From: Deltaproteobacteria bacterium
Lineage (GTDB): Bacteria > Lernaellota > Lernaellaia > JACKCT01
Assembly (NCBI GenBank): GCA_020633895.1
Contig: JACKCT010000004.1
Coordinates: forward strand, 62,001 to 126,000
Length of the DNA: 64,000 nucleotides
Direction: 5' to 3'
Positions 1 through 9,710 of this stretch are shown here, in pieces; the first letter of the stretch is position 1, and each line of letters starts with the position of its first letter. Both the position numbers and the translations under genes were made by a program. Under the pieces are notes generated by a model. It saw only the letters and a program-made list of their open reading frames with translations. It had not been told where the DNA came from and did not search any database.

Positions 1-1
1 G

Positions 2-427
2 ATGTGGGTGGGATGCGTGCTGTGCGGGAATAACGAGCCGCTCTTGGGCAAGTGGATGGAGCACGATCTGCGACGGATCGTTGAATTGGCGCAATCGCGC
101 GGAGCGTTGCCGGTATTTTTAAGTTACTTCTGGATGCAGCCCTATGTGGACCGCAGCATGAGCAACGTCGCCGAGCAGACCGGCGCGATTTACGTTCCCA
201 TGGCGCAATTCGGCATGTCGCTGGGCACGAACGACGAGGGGTGCATCGGGCCGACTTATCATCCCAACGACGAAGGCTACGGACGCATCGCCGCGCGGAT
301 CTATAACGCTCTTCTCCACTATGGCGCCTTGCCGCCGGCGCCCGACGACGCGGCCTCTAAGGCCACGTCAATCGAATTGCCGCCACGCTGTGGGGTGGGA
401 TGGTCGCCGTTAGGCGAGTCCCGTTGA
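2..427 (+). CDS. SGNH/GDSL-type hydrolase, C-terminal fragment
   Basis: This is the last 141 residues of a protein whose start lies before the window. It resembles the end of an SGNH-type esterase or lipase: G-N-N-E at residues 9-12 stands where block III (GxND) is expected, and H87-P-N-D-x-x-G-Y stands where block V (DxxHPNxxGY) is expected. The Asp three residues before that His is replaced by Pro84, so the enzyme may use a Ser-His dyad. The nucleophile block is outside the window. Its 3' end overlaps the convergent lipoprotein gene by about 70 bp, so one tail may be extended. Substrate unknown. Confidence 0.6.
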   Translation: MWVGCVLCGNNEPLLGKWMEHDLRRIVELAQSRGALPVFLSYFWMQPYVDRSMSNVAEQTGAIYVPMAQFGMSLGTNDEGCIGPTYHPNDEGYGRIAARIYNALLHYGALPPAPDDAASKATSIELPPRCGVGWSPLGESR

Positions 428-2129
428 CCTCGAAACCGTTCCAGGACTTGATCCCCGGCTTGCTGAACGAAGCGTTTTCTTCGTAGGTCGACGGCGCGTA
501 GATCGATCCGCTTTCGGCTTGGGGATCGGCCGGCAAGTCCACGGTGAACTCTCGCTCCGACTCCAGATCCCGATTCAGCACGATGATCGTCGATTCGCCG
601 CCGTCCGCGGCATGAAACGCCACCGCGGTGAGGATCGGATAGGTGAACGACACGCTGTTCACGGACACCGTGGTCTCCTGCGCCTGTTCGGTCCGCAGAT
701 CGGCGCGCCGCTCCAGCAGGTGGTTGGCGATCAGTTTCGTCACGACGAAGCTGGGCATCTCGACGAGCTTGCTGTCGATGTAGCGGAACGGGTTGTACCA
801 CTTCTCGAAGAGCAGTTCGCTGGTGGATTCGAACAAAACGGCCATGTGCTGCATGGCGATGTCGACGTCTTCCTGAGCGTAGAGGATCAGCATGTCCGCG
901 ATGCCCAGGCCGACGATCGGCTGGTCTTCCCGGTCGAATTCGAAGCTCGAGAACGCGCCGGCCGTGTGATATTCGGTGACGGCCACTTTCAGCGGCGTCT
1001 CGCGCGGAATGGCGGCGAGGGCCGACTTGAGCTGCTGAAACTTGGCGTGGAACGGCTCGGCGCCGGCGATCAGCAGCCGGGGGTCATTCTTGCCGTCCCA
1101 TCCCAGGTTCTTGAGATCGTCCACCTTGTAGTGATGAATCACGACTGCCGTGACGGCCGGGTCGGTGAGCAGGGGATTCAGGTCGTTGATGGCGCTGGTC
1201 AGGCCGCCCCAGGCGTCCATTGTCGCCTGCGAGAGAGGCACCCAGAACTCGGCGTCCGGCGTGACCTTCTGCACCTCGTCGATATATTCCAAGGCGCGGG
1301 CGGCGAAATTGGCGGCGTTTTTGGACGGCTTGTTGTACCAATCCGGATCGCCGCCGTTGACCGCGTCGGGATTGGCATAGGAGTAGGGGTAGACCGATCC
1401 GGCGCCGTAGCCCGTGTTCCACGCGCCGTACACTTCGTTGCCGATTTCGAAAATCTTCTGATTGTAGGGCGAGTCGGGGCCCCAGTTCTTGCGTGCCAGG
1501 ACATATTTGTTAACGCCGGTGCCGTTGAGATACTGGGCGTAGTCGCCGGCTTCCGCGGCCGTCCCCGAACCGAAGTTCAAGGTCACGGTCGGCAGGCAGT
1601 CCGACTTGTCGATGAAATCCATGTAGTTGAACACGGCCATGTTGTCCGTGTCGGCGGCGACGCGGTCCGGGTCGACGAAATTCCAGAAGTGGTAGCCGTC
1701 GGCGCCCAGGTTGCCGTCGATCTGCAAGCCGGAGAAGCGCATATAGGGCGTTTCCCCGGTGCCGGGACGCAGCAGGGAAAACGACTGCATTGCCGCCTCG
1801 CGGGAGGGCGTGTTCCAATCGCCGAATTCGCTGCCGTCGCCGTGGAAGGGGTCGTCGGAGGCGGCATAGTAGGTGCCTCGCCCGATGTTCCAGCCGATCA
1901 GCCGCCCCGTGGGCTCTTCGTCGCCGGTGCCCGGCGCGCCGAGCGTGAAGTGGTTCGGATCGAACTCCTCCTCGGTGTCGTCATCGTCGTCGTCGGTTTC
2001 CTCGGCGGCGTCATCGTCGTCGTCACCGCCGTTGGAGGCGCAGGCCCAAAGGGCTCCCAACGCCATCAACAACGTCACCAGCAGGATCCAGCGCCACGCG
2101 CGATGGCGCGCAAAGTCATGCGTCGTCAC
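357..2129 (-). CDS. Poly-Asp-tethered lipoprotein with GH-A clan glycosidase-like domain
   Basis: A 590-residue secreted lipoprotein. The signal peptide ends in a lipobox with Cys30, followed by a linker with two Asp runs (about residues 36-51). The remainder looks like a clan GH-A TIM-barrel glycosidase of the alpha-L-arabinofuranosidase type: I-G-N231-E232 fits the Asn-Glu acid/base pair, and V-T-E386-Y fits the nucleophile strand. A beta-rich C-terminal domain follows. It probably cleaves a glycan at the cell surface; the substrate cannot be read from sequence. The start is GTG with GGGGA about 8 nt upstream. The gene is divergent from the HD-domain gene and converges on the SGNH gene. Confidence 0.7.
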   Translation of the reverse strand: MTTHDFARHRAWRWILLVTLLMALGALWACASNGGDDDDDAAEETDDDDDDTEEEFDPNHFTLGAPGTGDEEPTGRLIGWNIGRGTYYAASDDPFHGDGSEFGDWNTPSREAAMQSFSLLRPGTGETPYMRFSGLQIDGNLGADGYHFWNFVDPDRVAADTDNMAVFNYMDFIDKSDCLPTVTLNFGSGTAAEAGDYAQYLNGTGVNKYVLARKNWGPDSPYNQKIFEIGNEVYGAWNTGYGAGSVYPYSYANPDAVNGGDPDWYNKPSKNAANFAARALEYIDEVQKVTPDAEFWVPLSQATMDAWGGLTSAINDLNPLLTDPAVTAVVIHHYKVDDLKNLGWDGKNDPRLLIAGAEPFHAKFQQLKSALAAIPRETPLKVAVTEYHTAGAFSSFEFDREDQPIVGLGIADMLILYAQEDVDIAMQHMAVLFESTSELLFEKWYNPFRYIDSKLVEMPSFVVTKLIANHLLERRADLRTEQAQETTVSVNSVSFTYPILTAVAFHAADGGESTIIVLNRDLESEREFTVDLPADPQAESGSIYAPSTYEENASFSKPGIKSWNGFEVNGTRLTATIPPHSVAAIRLTWP

Positions 2130-2205
2130 GGTCGTCCCCTCGTGATGTTCCTAGCCGCGCGTATGGTAATATGTTTGCCGTTCCCTTTCCAGCGGGTTTG
2201 ACCAC

Positions 2206-2769
2206 ATGACCAATTTCTTCTCTCTCGATTTGCCGGATTCCGTCGTCTGCGCGACGGCCCTGGAAGAGCTACGCGACGTCGCCTCGCCGATGATCGTGAA
2301 TCACTCCCTGCGCTGTTTCTTTTTGGGGCGGGCGTACGCGCAAAAGCGCGATCTGCCGTTCGACGCGGAAGGGTTGTTTTTGGCGGCCGCCTATCATGAT
2401 CTCGGCCTGTGTCCGGCGCATCGCAATCGAAAGGAACCGTTCACCCGGGTCGGCAGCCGGGCCCTCGACGCGCACGCGGCCGAGCACGGTATCGACGAAG
2501 CGCGGCGCCGAACGTTGGTCGACGCCATCGAGTATCATATGTGGCCCGTGCCTCGTTGGTCCAAGAGTCACGAAGCCGGTCTGATGCAGCTCTCGGCGTG
2601 GATGGACGTCATGTATTGGCGGCGTTGGTCGCTGGCAAAGGAGGCCAAGGCCATCGAGGCGCGACTGCCTCGGGAGGGTTTGACGCTGGGTTTCATGCCG
2701 TGCCTTCTGGCGACCATCGGCTCGCCGGCCAGCGTCCTCGGCCTGGCGGCTCCGGGGCTGTATCGGTAA
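2206..2769 (+). CDS. HD-domain metal-dependent phosphohydrolase-like protein
   Basis: A 187-residue soluble protein with the HD-family metal pattern: His33, then H64-D65 in a helix (A-A-Y-H-D-L-G), and a later His in I-E-Y-H-M. HD proteins are usually phosphohydrolases of nucleotides or related phosphoesters; the substrate is unknown here. It appears to be a single-gene unit, divergent from the glycosidase-like lipoprotein and ending 6 bp before the convergent HTTM gene. No partner domain is fused. Confidence 0.75.
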   Translation: MTNFFSLDLPDSVVCATALEELRDVASPMIVNHSLRCFFLGRAYAQKRDLPFDAEGLFLAAAYHDLGLCPAHRNRKEPFTRVGSRALDAHAAEHGIDEARRRTLVDAIEYHMWPVPRWSKSHEAGLMQLSAWMDVMYWRRWSLAKEAKAIEARLPREGLTLGFMPCLLATIGSPASVLGLAAPGLYR

Positions 2770-2775
2770 GGCGGT

Positions 2776-3723
2776 CTACCCGGCGGGCTTGGTGGAGGTC
2801 GCCGTAGCGCCGTTACTCGGCCAGGCCCAGGCGACGACTCGGTCCCAGATCTTCTCCACCGGGAAGAAGCACAGATAGACGATGCCGAACAGGTGGTAGG
2901 GGAAGGTGATTCGCATGATGAGCCAAATGGACCAATGCATCGAAAAGGCGGCGAACGCGACCAGATAGCGCAGTTTTTGGTTGATAAGCGCGACCGGCGC
3001 GCCCAACTCGACGATGATCGTTCCCACGGCGACGGCGGTGAAGAACCAGGTGTGTGGATAGAGGAAGCGGATCACCGTTGACGCGCTGCTGCCCAGCACC
3101 ATCTTGCGCAAAGAGTCGTGGGCAACCCAATTGCGGACCACTTCGCCCTGCCACCATTCCGATCCGGTCGCGCCGAAGATTTTGGCGATGCCCGCCAGCA
3201 GGTAGGTCAACGCCACCACCGTGATCATCAGCTTGATGGGCCAGCCGTAACGCCCGTCGTCCGGCGGCGGCTCGGACGCGCCTCGTCGTCGCGCGTCGAG
3301 GGAGAGGGCGTCGGCGGCGCTCGGAGCCAGCGCCAAAACGATGAAATGCAGCAGCATGGCGTTCTCGTGATGGAAGATCATGCCCCACGAGTTGCGGTAG
3401 GTCAGGATCGCCGTCAGCAACACCGCGGCGATCGGCGCCGTCACGCGATAGCGATAACCGAGCACCAGACCCGCTCCGGATACGACAAACAGGCCGAACA
3501 AAGCGTACAGCAACCACGTCGGCATCGGCCCGCCCAGGTAGCGGTACATTCCCATCGGTTCAAACAGGCCGTCCTGATACGCGGCGCTCTTCAAATAAAA
3601 CGGCGGGCGAAACGCCACCTGGGAATAGGTCCATCCCCCCACAAAAATACGCAGCAGGGCCAGCCGCCGCGCCGGAGCCGGTTCGTACCACCATGCGTCC
3701 AATCGCCCGAGCACGCCGGTCAT
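2776..3723 (-). CDS. HTTM-domain integral membrane protein
   Basis: A 315-residue polytopic membrane protein resembling the HTTM family, the transmembrane part of vitamin K-dependent gamma-carboxylase-like proteins. It begins with an R-R-L-A-L-L-R-I segment, has several hydrophobic helices, and carries the family-like F-H-H-E-N loop after the third or fourth helix. The carboxylase periplasmic domain is absent. Function is unproven, but related proteins have been linked to lipid or quinone-type chemistry. Its start overlaps the stop of the upstream small membrane-anchored gene by 4 bp, so the two are probably co-translated. Confidence 0.7.
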   Translation of the reverse strand: MTGVLGRLDAWWYEPAPARRLALLRIFVGGWTYSQVAFRPPFYLKSAAYQDGLFEPMGMYRYLGGPMPTWLLYALFGLFVVSGAGLVLGYRYRVTAPIAAVLLTAILTYRNSWGMIFHHENAMLLHFIVLALAPSAADALSLDARRRGASEPPPDDGRYGWPIKLMITVVALTYLLAGIAKIFGATGSEWWQGEVVRNWVAHDSLRKMVLGSSASTVIRFLYPHTWFFTAVAVGTIIVELGAPVALINQKLRYLVAFAAFSMHWSIWLIMRITFPYHLFGIVYLCFFPVEKIWDRVVAWAWPSNGATATSTKPAG

Positions 3724-4196
3724 CCCTGGTTGCCTCCGCGCCGGACGGGGCAGGCTAAGACCGTCTTTTGCGCCATCGGTTCGGTATCGCCACCCAGGTA
3801 GGTCTTGGCACTGTACCGGCTTTTGAGCACTCGTAACTCCCGCACGGATCGCAGCTCCGGGTCGTTACTCCCAGCTAGTCGTTTGGCGATTTTGCGGCAC
3901 AGCTTCAACGACGGATCGTGACCTTTCGCTACCGCTCGCGACACGAGGCGGCGGGCCTGGTTCATGCGCTCACTGCCCAGGAGAACCATCGGGATCGCGA
4001 TCTCCCGTCCCTCGGCGTCAAAACCGGCCACGCGGGGAATGACGGAAACATCGGGACGGGGTTTGGTGAACATCGGGTAGTAGGACAGGGGAAAACTGTC
4101 GACCGGCGTCGCCTTGGAATACTGCGCGAGAGGCAGGAGGATCGCCAGGACGACGAGACTCCCGACGACATACGAATATGGTTTCTGAGAACTCAT
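3720..4196 (-). CDS. Small membrane-anchored protein, partner of HTTM gene
   Basis: A 158-residue protein with one N-terminal hydrophobic helix (about residues 8-25), then S-Y-Y-P-M-F-T and a basic soluble domain presumably outside the cytoplasm. I do not recognise the family. The 4-bp ATGA-type overlap with the HTTM gene downstream suggests the two products form a complex. The ATG at 4196 is the only good start; the upstream DNA is AT-richer and probably holds the promoter of this two-gene unit. Confidence 0.6.
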   Translation of the reverse strand: MSSQKPYSYVVGSLVVLAILLPLAQYSKATPVDSFPLSYYPMFTKPRPDVSVIPRVAGFDAEGREIAIPMVLLGSERMNQARRLVSRAVAKGHDPSLKLCRKIAKRLAGSNDPELRSVRELRVLKSRYSAKTYLGGDTEPMAQKTVLACPVRRGGNQG

Positions 4197-4436
4197 TTTG
4201 TCGGATCTTAGAACGATCGGTCCGTTCGGAAAAGGGATGCCAAAATGTCCGACGGTTTCGCCGCCGTTGTGTGAGGCGCGTAAGCGAACGGTTCGCGCGG
4301 TCCGATTCGGGAAAAATTTTTCTTTGGCCCGAGGGAAAATGGCGGCAAGATGGCATTACCGTAGAGTTTGGAATTCCGTACCGGGGGTTGGCGGCTGAGA
4401 AAGCAAACCTGGTCAGAGGTCTGGTCGCGTCGAATC

Positions 4437-5444
4437 ATGACGATTCCGGCCTATCTGCTGGCGACGACGCTGGTCATCGGGATGTCGCCGGGGCTGCTGA
4501 TTGTCTGCCTGGGATTGGATCTGGTTCGCCGAGCCCGATGGATCGCCGTCCGCTGCCTGGCGTTTTTGATGGTCTATCTGGCTTGCGAGACGGCCGGCAT
4601 CCTTGCGTCTCTCGGCCTTTGGTTGCTCAACGGCGCCTGGCTCAACATCTCCCCGAAACGATTCGAGAGCGCCAACTACGCGCTGCAGCGCTGGTGGATC
4701 CGCACGCTGCTAGGGAGGGCCCAGGCGATTTTCGGATTCGGATTCGAAATCGAGGGCGGCGTCGATACGTCCAAGGCGCCGTTTCTGTTCTTCGCGCGAC
4801 ACGCCTCGCTGCCCGACGTCATCGTACCGTCCTTGCTTTTCGTCATGCCGCACCGTTTACGCGTCCGGCATGTGATGAAAAAGGAACTGCTCTGGGATCC
4901 GTGCCTGGATATCGTCGGCAACCGTCTGCCCAACTATTTCGTCGATCGAACGGCGACCGACACCACGTCCGAAATCGCCCACGTGGCGTCCCTGGGGCGC
5001 GGTCTGGGGGCGCATGACGGCGTCATGATCTACCCGGAAGGCACCCGTTTTACCGAGGAGAAACGCCGCCGCATCCTGGAACGGCTACGGGAGAAGGGCG
5101 ACGAGGCGATGCTGGCGTACGCGGAATCGTTGCGCCATTTGCTGCCGCCGCGCTTGAGCGGGTCGACGGCGTTGCTGGAAAAAGCGAAGGGCGCCGCCGC
5201 CGTTTTCTGCGCTCACGTGGGTTTCGACGAAATCACCAACGCCCGCGATTTCCTCAACGGAGCGCTCGTCAACGCGACGATCCGGGTGCGTCTGTGGCGT
5301 TTCGAGGCGGACGCGATTCCCGCCGACAACGAGGCGCGACGCCGTTGGTTCCTGGATCAGTGGCGGACGATGGACGATTGGATCGATCGCGTGAAAACCG
5401 AACAGGACCACGATACCCCCATCCCCATGCGGATTCCCGCCTGA
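4437..5444 (+). CDS. 1-acylglycerol-3-phosphate acyltransferase-like (PlsC superfamily)
   Basis: About 335 residues: two hydrophobic N-terminal segments, then an acyltransferase domain with motif I H-A-S-L-P-D (HX4D) and motif III Y-P-E-G-T-R. It should transfer an acyl chain onto a lysophospholipid or related acceptor at the inner membrane. The family resembles YihG-type long PlsC paralogues. I chose the ATG at 4437; a TTG at 4368 would add 23 residues but lacks a spaced ribosome site. The stop overlaps the start of the next gene (TGATG), so the two are translationally coupled. Confidence 0.75.
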   Translation: MTIPAYLLATTLVIGMSPGLLIVCLGLDLVRRARWIAVRCLAFLMVYLACETAGILASLGLWLLNGAWLNISPKRFESANYALQRWWIRTLLGRAQAIFGFGFEIEGGVDTSKAPFLFFARHASLPDVIVPSLLFVMPHRLRVRHVMKKELLWDPCLDIVGNRLPNYFVDRTATDTTSEIAHVASLGRGLGAHDGVMIYPEGTRFTEEKRRRILERLREKGDEAMLAYAESLRHLLPPRLSGSTALLEKAKGAAAVFCAHVGFDEITNARDFLNGALVNATIRVRLWRFEADAIPADNEARRRWFLDQWRTMDDWIDRVKTEQDHDTPIPMRIPA

Positions 5445-6226
5445 TGCCTCCGGTGACGGCTTGCCTGTACGCGGCCGCGGCCGTGGCGGCGATGATGATT
5501 GTCTTTTGGATCGTCAGCGTCGTCCGGCGGGACGTCAGTATCGTCGATTCGCTCTGGGGGCCGGGGTTCCTGGTGCTGATTCTGGCGGCGGGATACTGCG
5601 GCGAAGGGAATTCCGCTCGCACATCGCTGCTGACGGCCGTTGTCGCGCTTTGGTCGGTGCGTTTGTCGGCGTATATCACCCGGCGCAATTGGGGCGAGGG
5701 CGAGGACTATCGCTATCGCGAGATCCGGGCACGCCACGGCGAGGGTTTTTGGTTCAAGAGCCTCTTCATCGTTTTCGGCTTGCAGGGCCTGTTGATGCTC
5801 ATCATCGGCGCGCCGTTGTTGGCTGTCGCGACGCTTCCCTCCGCGCCGCCTTTTGTCGCGGGCGACTACCTGGGCGTGGCGCTATTCGGCGTGGGGTTCT
5901 TTTTTGAAGCCGTCGGCGATCGGCAATTGGCGCGTTTCAAGGCGGACCCCGCCAATAAAGGCCGGGTGATGGATCAAGGGCTGTGGCGATACACCCGCCA
6001 TCCCAATTACTTCGGCGAGACGTTGATCTGGTGGGGCTTTTTCCTTTTGGCGCTGCCGGTGTCGATCGGGAAATATCTGGTCTTCAGCCCGATGCTGATG
6101 ACCTTCCTGCTGTTGCGGGTCTCCGGAGTGTCGTTGCTGGAAAAAGGGATGGTCGAGCGGCGCCCGCAATATGCCGACTACATCCGACGCACCAGCGCGT
6201 TCATTCCCATGCCGCCGAAAAAATGA
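5444..6226 (+). CDS. DUF1295 / steroid 5-alpha-reductase-like membrane protein
   Basis: A 260-residue polytopic membrane protein. It carries the DUF1295 hallmarks: S-I-V-D-S-L-W-G near the N terminus, W-x-x-R-L-S-A-Y-I-T-R-R-N-W-G, and the C-terminal block L-W-R-Y-T-R-H-P-N-Y-F-G-E, which is also found in isoprenylcysteine methyltransferases and steroid 5-alpha reductases. It is probably a membrane oxidoreductase or methyltransferase acting on a lipid. The start at 5444 shares one base with the acyltransferase stop, which points to a two-gene lipid-modification operon. Confidence 0.75.
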   Translation: MPPVTACLYAAAAVAAMMIVFWIVSVVRRDVSIVDSLWGPGFLVLILAAGYCGEGNSARTSLLTAVVALWSVRLSAYITRRNWGEGEDYRYREIRARHGEGFWFKSLFIVFGLQGLLMLIIGAPLLAVATLPSAPPFVAGDYLGVALFGVGFFFEAVGDRQLARFKADPANKGRVMDQGLWRYTRHPNYFGETLIWWGFFLLALPVSIGKYLVFSPMLMTFLLLRVSGVSLLEKGMVERRPQYADYIRRTSAFIPMPPKK

Positions 6227-6253
6227 AGTTATTCGATGAAAGAAGGAACGGAG

Positions 6254-6982
6254 CTAGGCGCTCGCACCCGATTCGATAATCGATTCCATATCGATTTCGA
6301 CATCGCCCTCGAGTTTCAGCACCTCGGGATCGAAGGCATGCCCGACCACTTCTTTAGCCGAAATTGCCGCCAGCATCGCGCCGTGGAGGCTCGTCTCCGT
6401 CAGGGTCGCTCCGTCGAAATTCGCGACCGACAGTCCCGCGCCGGCAAAGTTCGCCTGGGTCAAATTCGCATAGGCGAAATTCGCGCCATGGAGCGTCGCG
6501 CCGGAAAAGTCCGCGCCGGTCAGGTCGCATTCCTCGAAACTGCATAGGGGCAGGGCGATTCTCGGCGCTTGCAGGTTGGTCAAGTTGCACGCGATGAAGC
6601 GTCCTAGGCGGATCGTCACTCGGTCGATGATCAGAGATTTGGCCTGCGTCGTGTGGAAGTACGGGTAGAGCCAGATGCCGTTTTCAATGCGGGCGCTGTC
6701 CATTTGGCAATTGCTGAACTGGCACGACGTGAATTCCGAGTCGGCAAAGACGGCGTCGTCGAAGAAGCAATTTTCAAAACGACATTTGACGACCTTGACC
6801 TTCTCGAAGCGACATCCGCCGAAATAGCAATCCTTGAATAAAACCTGTTCGAAGCGGGCGGCGGTGATGGCCGTTCCGGGAGACATGGCGTCTTGAATCG
6901 TCAAGGACGAGACCATCTGTCCCCGCAGGCTGTTGCCGGACTGCAGCAGGTCGAGGAATTCCCGTTTGGTCAGCTTGTTCAT
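6254..6982 (-). CDS. Pentapeptide-repeat protein
   Basis: A 242-residue protein whose middle and C-terminal parts are runs of A(D/N)LxX repeats (for example G-A-D-F-S, G-A-N-F-A, Q-A-N-F-A). These should fold as a quadrilateral right-handed beta-helix. A second, less regular block with F-x-x-C-x-F spacing lies at about residues 35-90. There is no enzymatic motif and no signal peptide, so a cytoplasmic scaffold or binding role is likely. Its ATG overlaps the stop of the fapA-like gene by 4 bp, so the two form an operon. Confidence 0.8.
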   Translation of the reverse strand: MNKLTKREFLDLLQSGNSLRGQMVSSLTIQDAMSPGTAITAARFEQVLFKDCYFGGCRFEKVKVVKCRFENCFFDDAVFADSEFTSCQFSNCQMDSARIENGIWLYPYFHTTQAKSLIIDRVTIRLGRFIACNLTNLQAPRIALPLCSFEECDLTGADFSGATLHGANFAYANLTQANFAGAGLSVANFDGATLTETSLHGAMLAAISAKEVVGHAFDPEVLKLEGDVEIDMESIIESGASA

Positions 6983-8550
6983 TCGGTTCCCGTTTCCTCG
7001 GTGAGCGCGGGTTCGTCGGTCTCGTCGGCTGCCTGATCGGCGTTTGCTTCTTCTTCCTCGCGCTTCGCGGCGATGACGTCCGCGTCAACGTTCTTCAAAT
7101 GTTCTCGGTAGTCCATGTCGGTCACGAAAAGCTGCAACAGGCCGTTCTTGCCGCTGACGTAGGCGACGCGCTCCTCGAACTTGGTGACGTGCATATGCTC
7201 GCCTCCGATGCGCAAGTGAACGCCCGGGTAGGAACGCATGCTGGCCACTTTGCTTCTGACGTGTCCGACGATGCGTTCAATGCGAGTGTGATAATCCGCG
7301 CGCGTATCGTCGATGGACGCTCGCAAGGCCGGGAGGATCGTCCGTAGTTTGTTGTAGATCTCTTCCTTTTTCTCGCCGAGGTTCCCTTCCGCGCGCCGCG
7401 CGCGCTGTAGGAAGGTCAGGCTGCGCACGAGCTTCTCGAATTTTTCCTGATTCATGCGCAGGGTCGCCTCGTTGGCTTCGATGACGCGCAACGTGGCCGG
7501 ATCGATGCCGACGCAGATCTCCGTGCCGATTTCCATCTCGGTGCCGAGCTGGTCGGCCTGGATCTCGTTAAGGGCGACGGCCTTGCCGCCGACGATAAAT
7601 CCGTTGCCCCGCGTTTCATTGACAACGCGGATGACCTCGCCGGCCTGAAGCACGCAGTCCTTGGCGTAGTCCTCGAGGATGATGCTGCTGCCCGCCGTGA
7701 TGGTGGCGTCCTGGGCGAATTTCGCGGCGACGCTGCCGCCGGTGGATTCGATCGTGCAGGCGCCCGCGCCGCAGATGCCGCCGTTGATGATGACATTGCC
7801 GCCGGCTTTGATCGTGACCGCGCCCACGCTGCCGGCGATGTGCACCTCTCCCGACGCCTCGACCGTATATCCGTCGTTGACCAGCCCGTGGACGATCACC
7901 GTGCCGTTGACGCGGATATTTCCCGTGCGGGGATTGACGTCTTGCGTCTCGAAGACGTCCTCGACGCTGATGCGATCGTTGCGGAAGATCACGTGACCGT
8001 TGCGTTGGGCGACGTACACATGCTCGACGGGATCGAACTTCACGCCTTTGCCGACTCGCAGTCGGATGTCCTGTCCCGGCTTTTGACGGAGGTTCTTACC
8101 GGTCACGGAGGTGCCTGGGCGTCCGTAGGTGCAGGGGATCTTTTGGACGAGAATATTTCCCGCTTTTGTATTGACGATCTTGTCCAGTTCCCGAAGGTCC
8201 ACCGACTTGAGGTTGTCCAGGCTTCTGTCCTGCATCCGGTGGTCGGCGAGGTATTGGAGGATGATCCGGGCGTGTTCTCCGTCGACCGGGGTTTGGCCGA
8301 CGGCCACTTCGAGGGGTTTCATGTAGAGTTTTTCGGAGGCGATGCGCTTGATCACATCGTCCTTCACGCCGAAAACGATCCCCTTGTGGCGCAGGGACTG
8401 GCGGATCTGATCTTCTGTAATATCAGGACGTTGGCCGACAGGGGGCGTGACGTGGATCGTTGCACGAAGGCCGTCCGGGGACACCTCCATGATGACCTTA
8501 GCGTCCCGTTCGAAAGACCGGCGCCGCACTGTGGCGTATTCGAACGACAT
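6979..8550 (-). CDS. FapA family protein (DUF342)
   Basis: About 523 residues matching the FapA/DUF342 family: an N-terminal domain, then a right-handed parallel beta-helix region rich in G-N-V-I-I-N-G-G and G-S-V-G-A-V-T-I type strands (about residues 220-340), then a C-terminal coiled coil and an acidic tail. In Vibrio, FapA affects flagellar placement; elsewhere the role is unknown, and no flagellar gene lies nearby. I prefer the ATG at 8550, which has AAGG just upstream, to the ATG at 8571, which lacks a ribosome site. The roughly 200 bp upstream is AT-rich and probably holds the promoter. Confidence 0.75.
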   Translation of the reverse strand: MSFEYATVRRRSFERDAKVIMEVSPDGLRATIHVTPPVGQRPDITEDQIRQSLRHKGIVFGVKDDVIKRIASEKLYMKPLEVAVGQTPVDGEHARIILQYLADHRMQDRSLDNLKSVDLRELDKIVNTKAGNILVQKIPCTYGRPGTSVTGKNLRQKPGQDIRLRVGKGVKFDPVEHVYVAQRNGHVIFRNDRISVEDVFETQDVNPRTGNIRVNGTVIVHGLVNDGYTVEASGEVHIAGSVGAVTIKAGGNVIINGGICGAGACTIESTGGSVAAKFAQDATITAGSSIILEDYAKDCVLQAGEVIRVVNETRGNGFIVGGKAVALNEIQADQLGTEMEIGTEICVGIDPATLRVIEANEATLRMNQEKFEKLVRSLTFLQRARRAEGNLGEKKEEIYNKLRTILPALRASIDDTRADYHTRIERIVGHVRSKVASMRSYPGVHLRIGGEHMHVTKFEERVAYVSGKNGLLQLFVTDMDYREHLKNVDADVIAAKREEEEANADQAADETDEPALTEETGTE

Positions 8551-8769
8551 AAACCTTAGTTCCTCGCCCATGCTTTACACACACGGGACTAGAAAGGGCG
8601 TCTTCGCCTCTGGGAATATCATCGGCGCGAATACGCAAACCCTAGAGAACAAAGAGAAATTCTTACCCGTTGGAAAGGGAAGAAAAATCAGAAAATCGTC
8701 AATATCGATTCAAGAACCCGTTGAAATTACACAGTTGTTAAACTGGAATTTTCGGTCTGAATCGGACGA

Positions 8770-9710
8770 TCAACTGTCTTGTTGTCCGCCTAACAAATCT
8801 CGCAGGGTGCGTTCGAGGGGGATCTCGGGGGCCCAGCCGAGCTCGCTTTGGATGCGTTCGAAAGAGCCGAGATAGAGGGGAACATCCGAAGGGCGGAGTC
8901 GATCGGGATCCCGGCGGATTTCCACGTCGATGTCCGCTAGGGAAATCATCCGGTTCAATACCTCGTGAATGGTCAACGCGTTGCCGGAGGCGACATGATA
9001 AAAGGGATGCCGCGTCTCTCGGCTTCCGACCAGCCGATAGGCTCGGGCCACGTCCCGAACGTCGGTGAAGTCCCGCCGCGCTTCCAAATTGCCCACATGC
9101 AGCACCGCCTCCCGTCGCCCCGCGCGGATCTCCCGCAATTGTTCGGCGAAAGACGCGATCGCGAATTGGCGGCTTTGGCGCGGGCCGATGTGGTTGAACA
9201 GCCGCAACGTCACGGAACGCACTCCGAATTCGCGGCCGTACCACGCGATTGATTGTTCGGCGAAGAGCTTGGCGTGGGCGTAGAGACTGGTCGGAGACGG
9301 CGTCGCGGTTTCGCTCAAAGGATACGCCGTTTCAGGCTTGGCTCCATAAACCTCGGCCGATCCGGCGAAGACGAATTTGGCCTCCGTGGCGTGTCGGCGC
9401 AGGGCCTCGAGCATGTTGAGCGTGCCGTTCAGGTTGACGTTCAACATCACGGCCGGCGGCGTCGCGCCCAGGGGAACGAACGCGATCCCGGCCAGGTGGT
9501 AGACGACCTCGGGTTGGAATTCGCCGATGGCCGCTTCGGCGTCTTCCAGCCGGACAATGTCGCCGTCAAAGCGCCGGACCCGGTCGCGATGTTCGGGGAG
9601 CAGCTTGTCGGAGGGCAGCACCAGGGCGCCGATCTCGTCGCCTTCGGCCAGCAGGTGGTCGACCAGATGGCTTCCGGCGAACCCCGCGGCTCCCGTGACC
9701 AAAGCTCGCA

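Noticed and set aside
519-2201. 560-codon open frame on the plus strand
   Set aside because: Antisense to the glycosidase-like lipoprotein, which has a signal peptide and conserved motifs. The shadow frame has only low-complexity Gly/Val/Arg composition.
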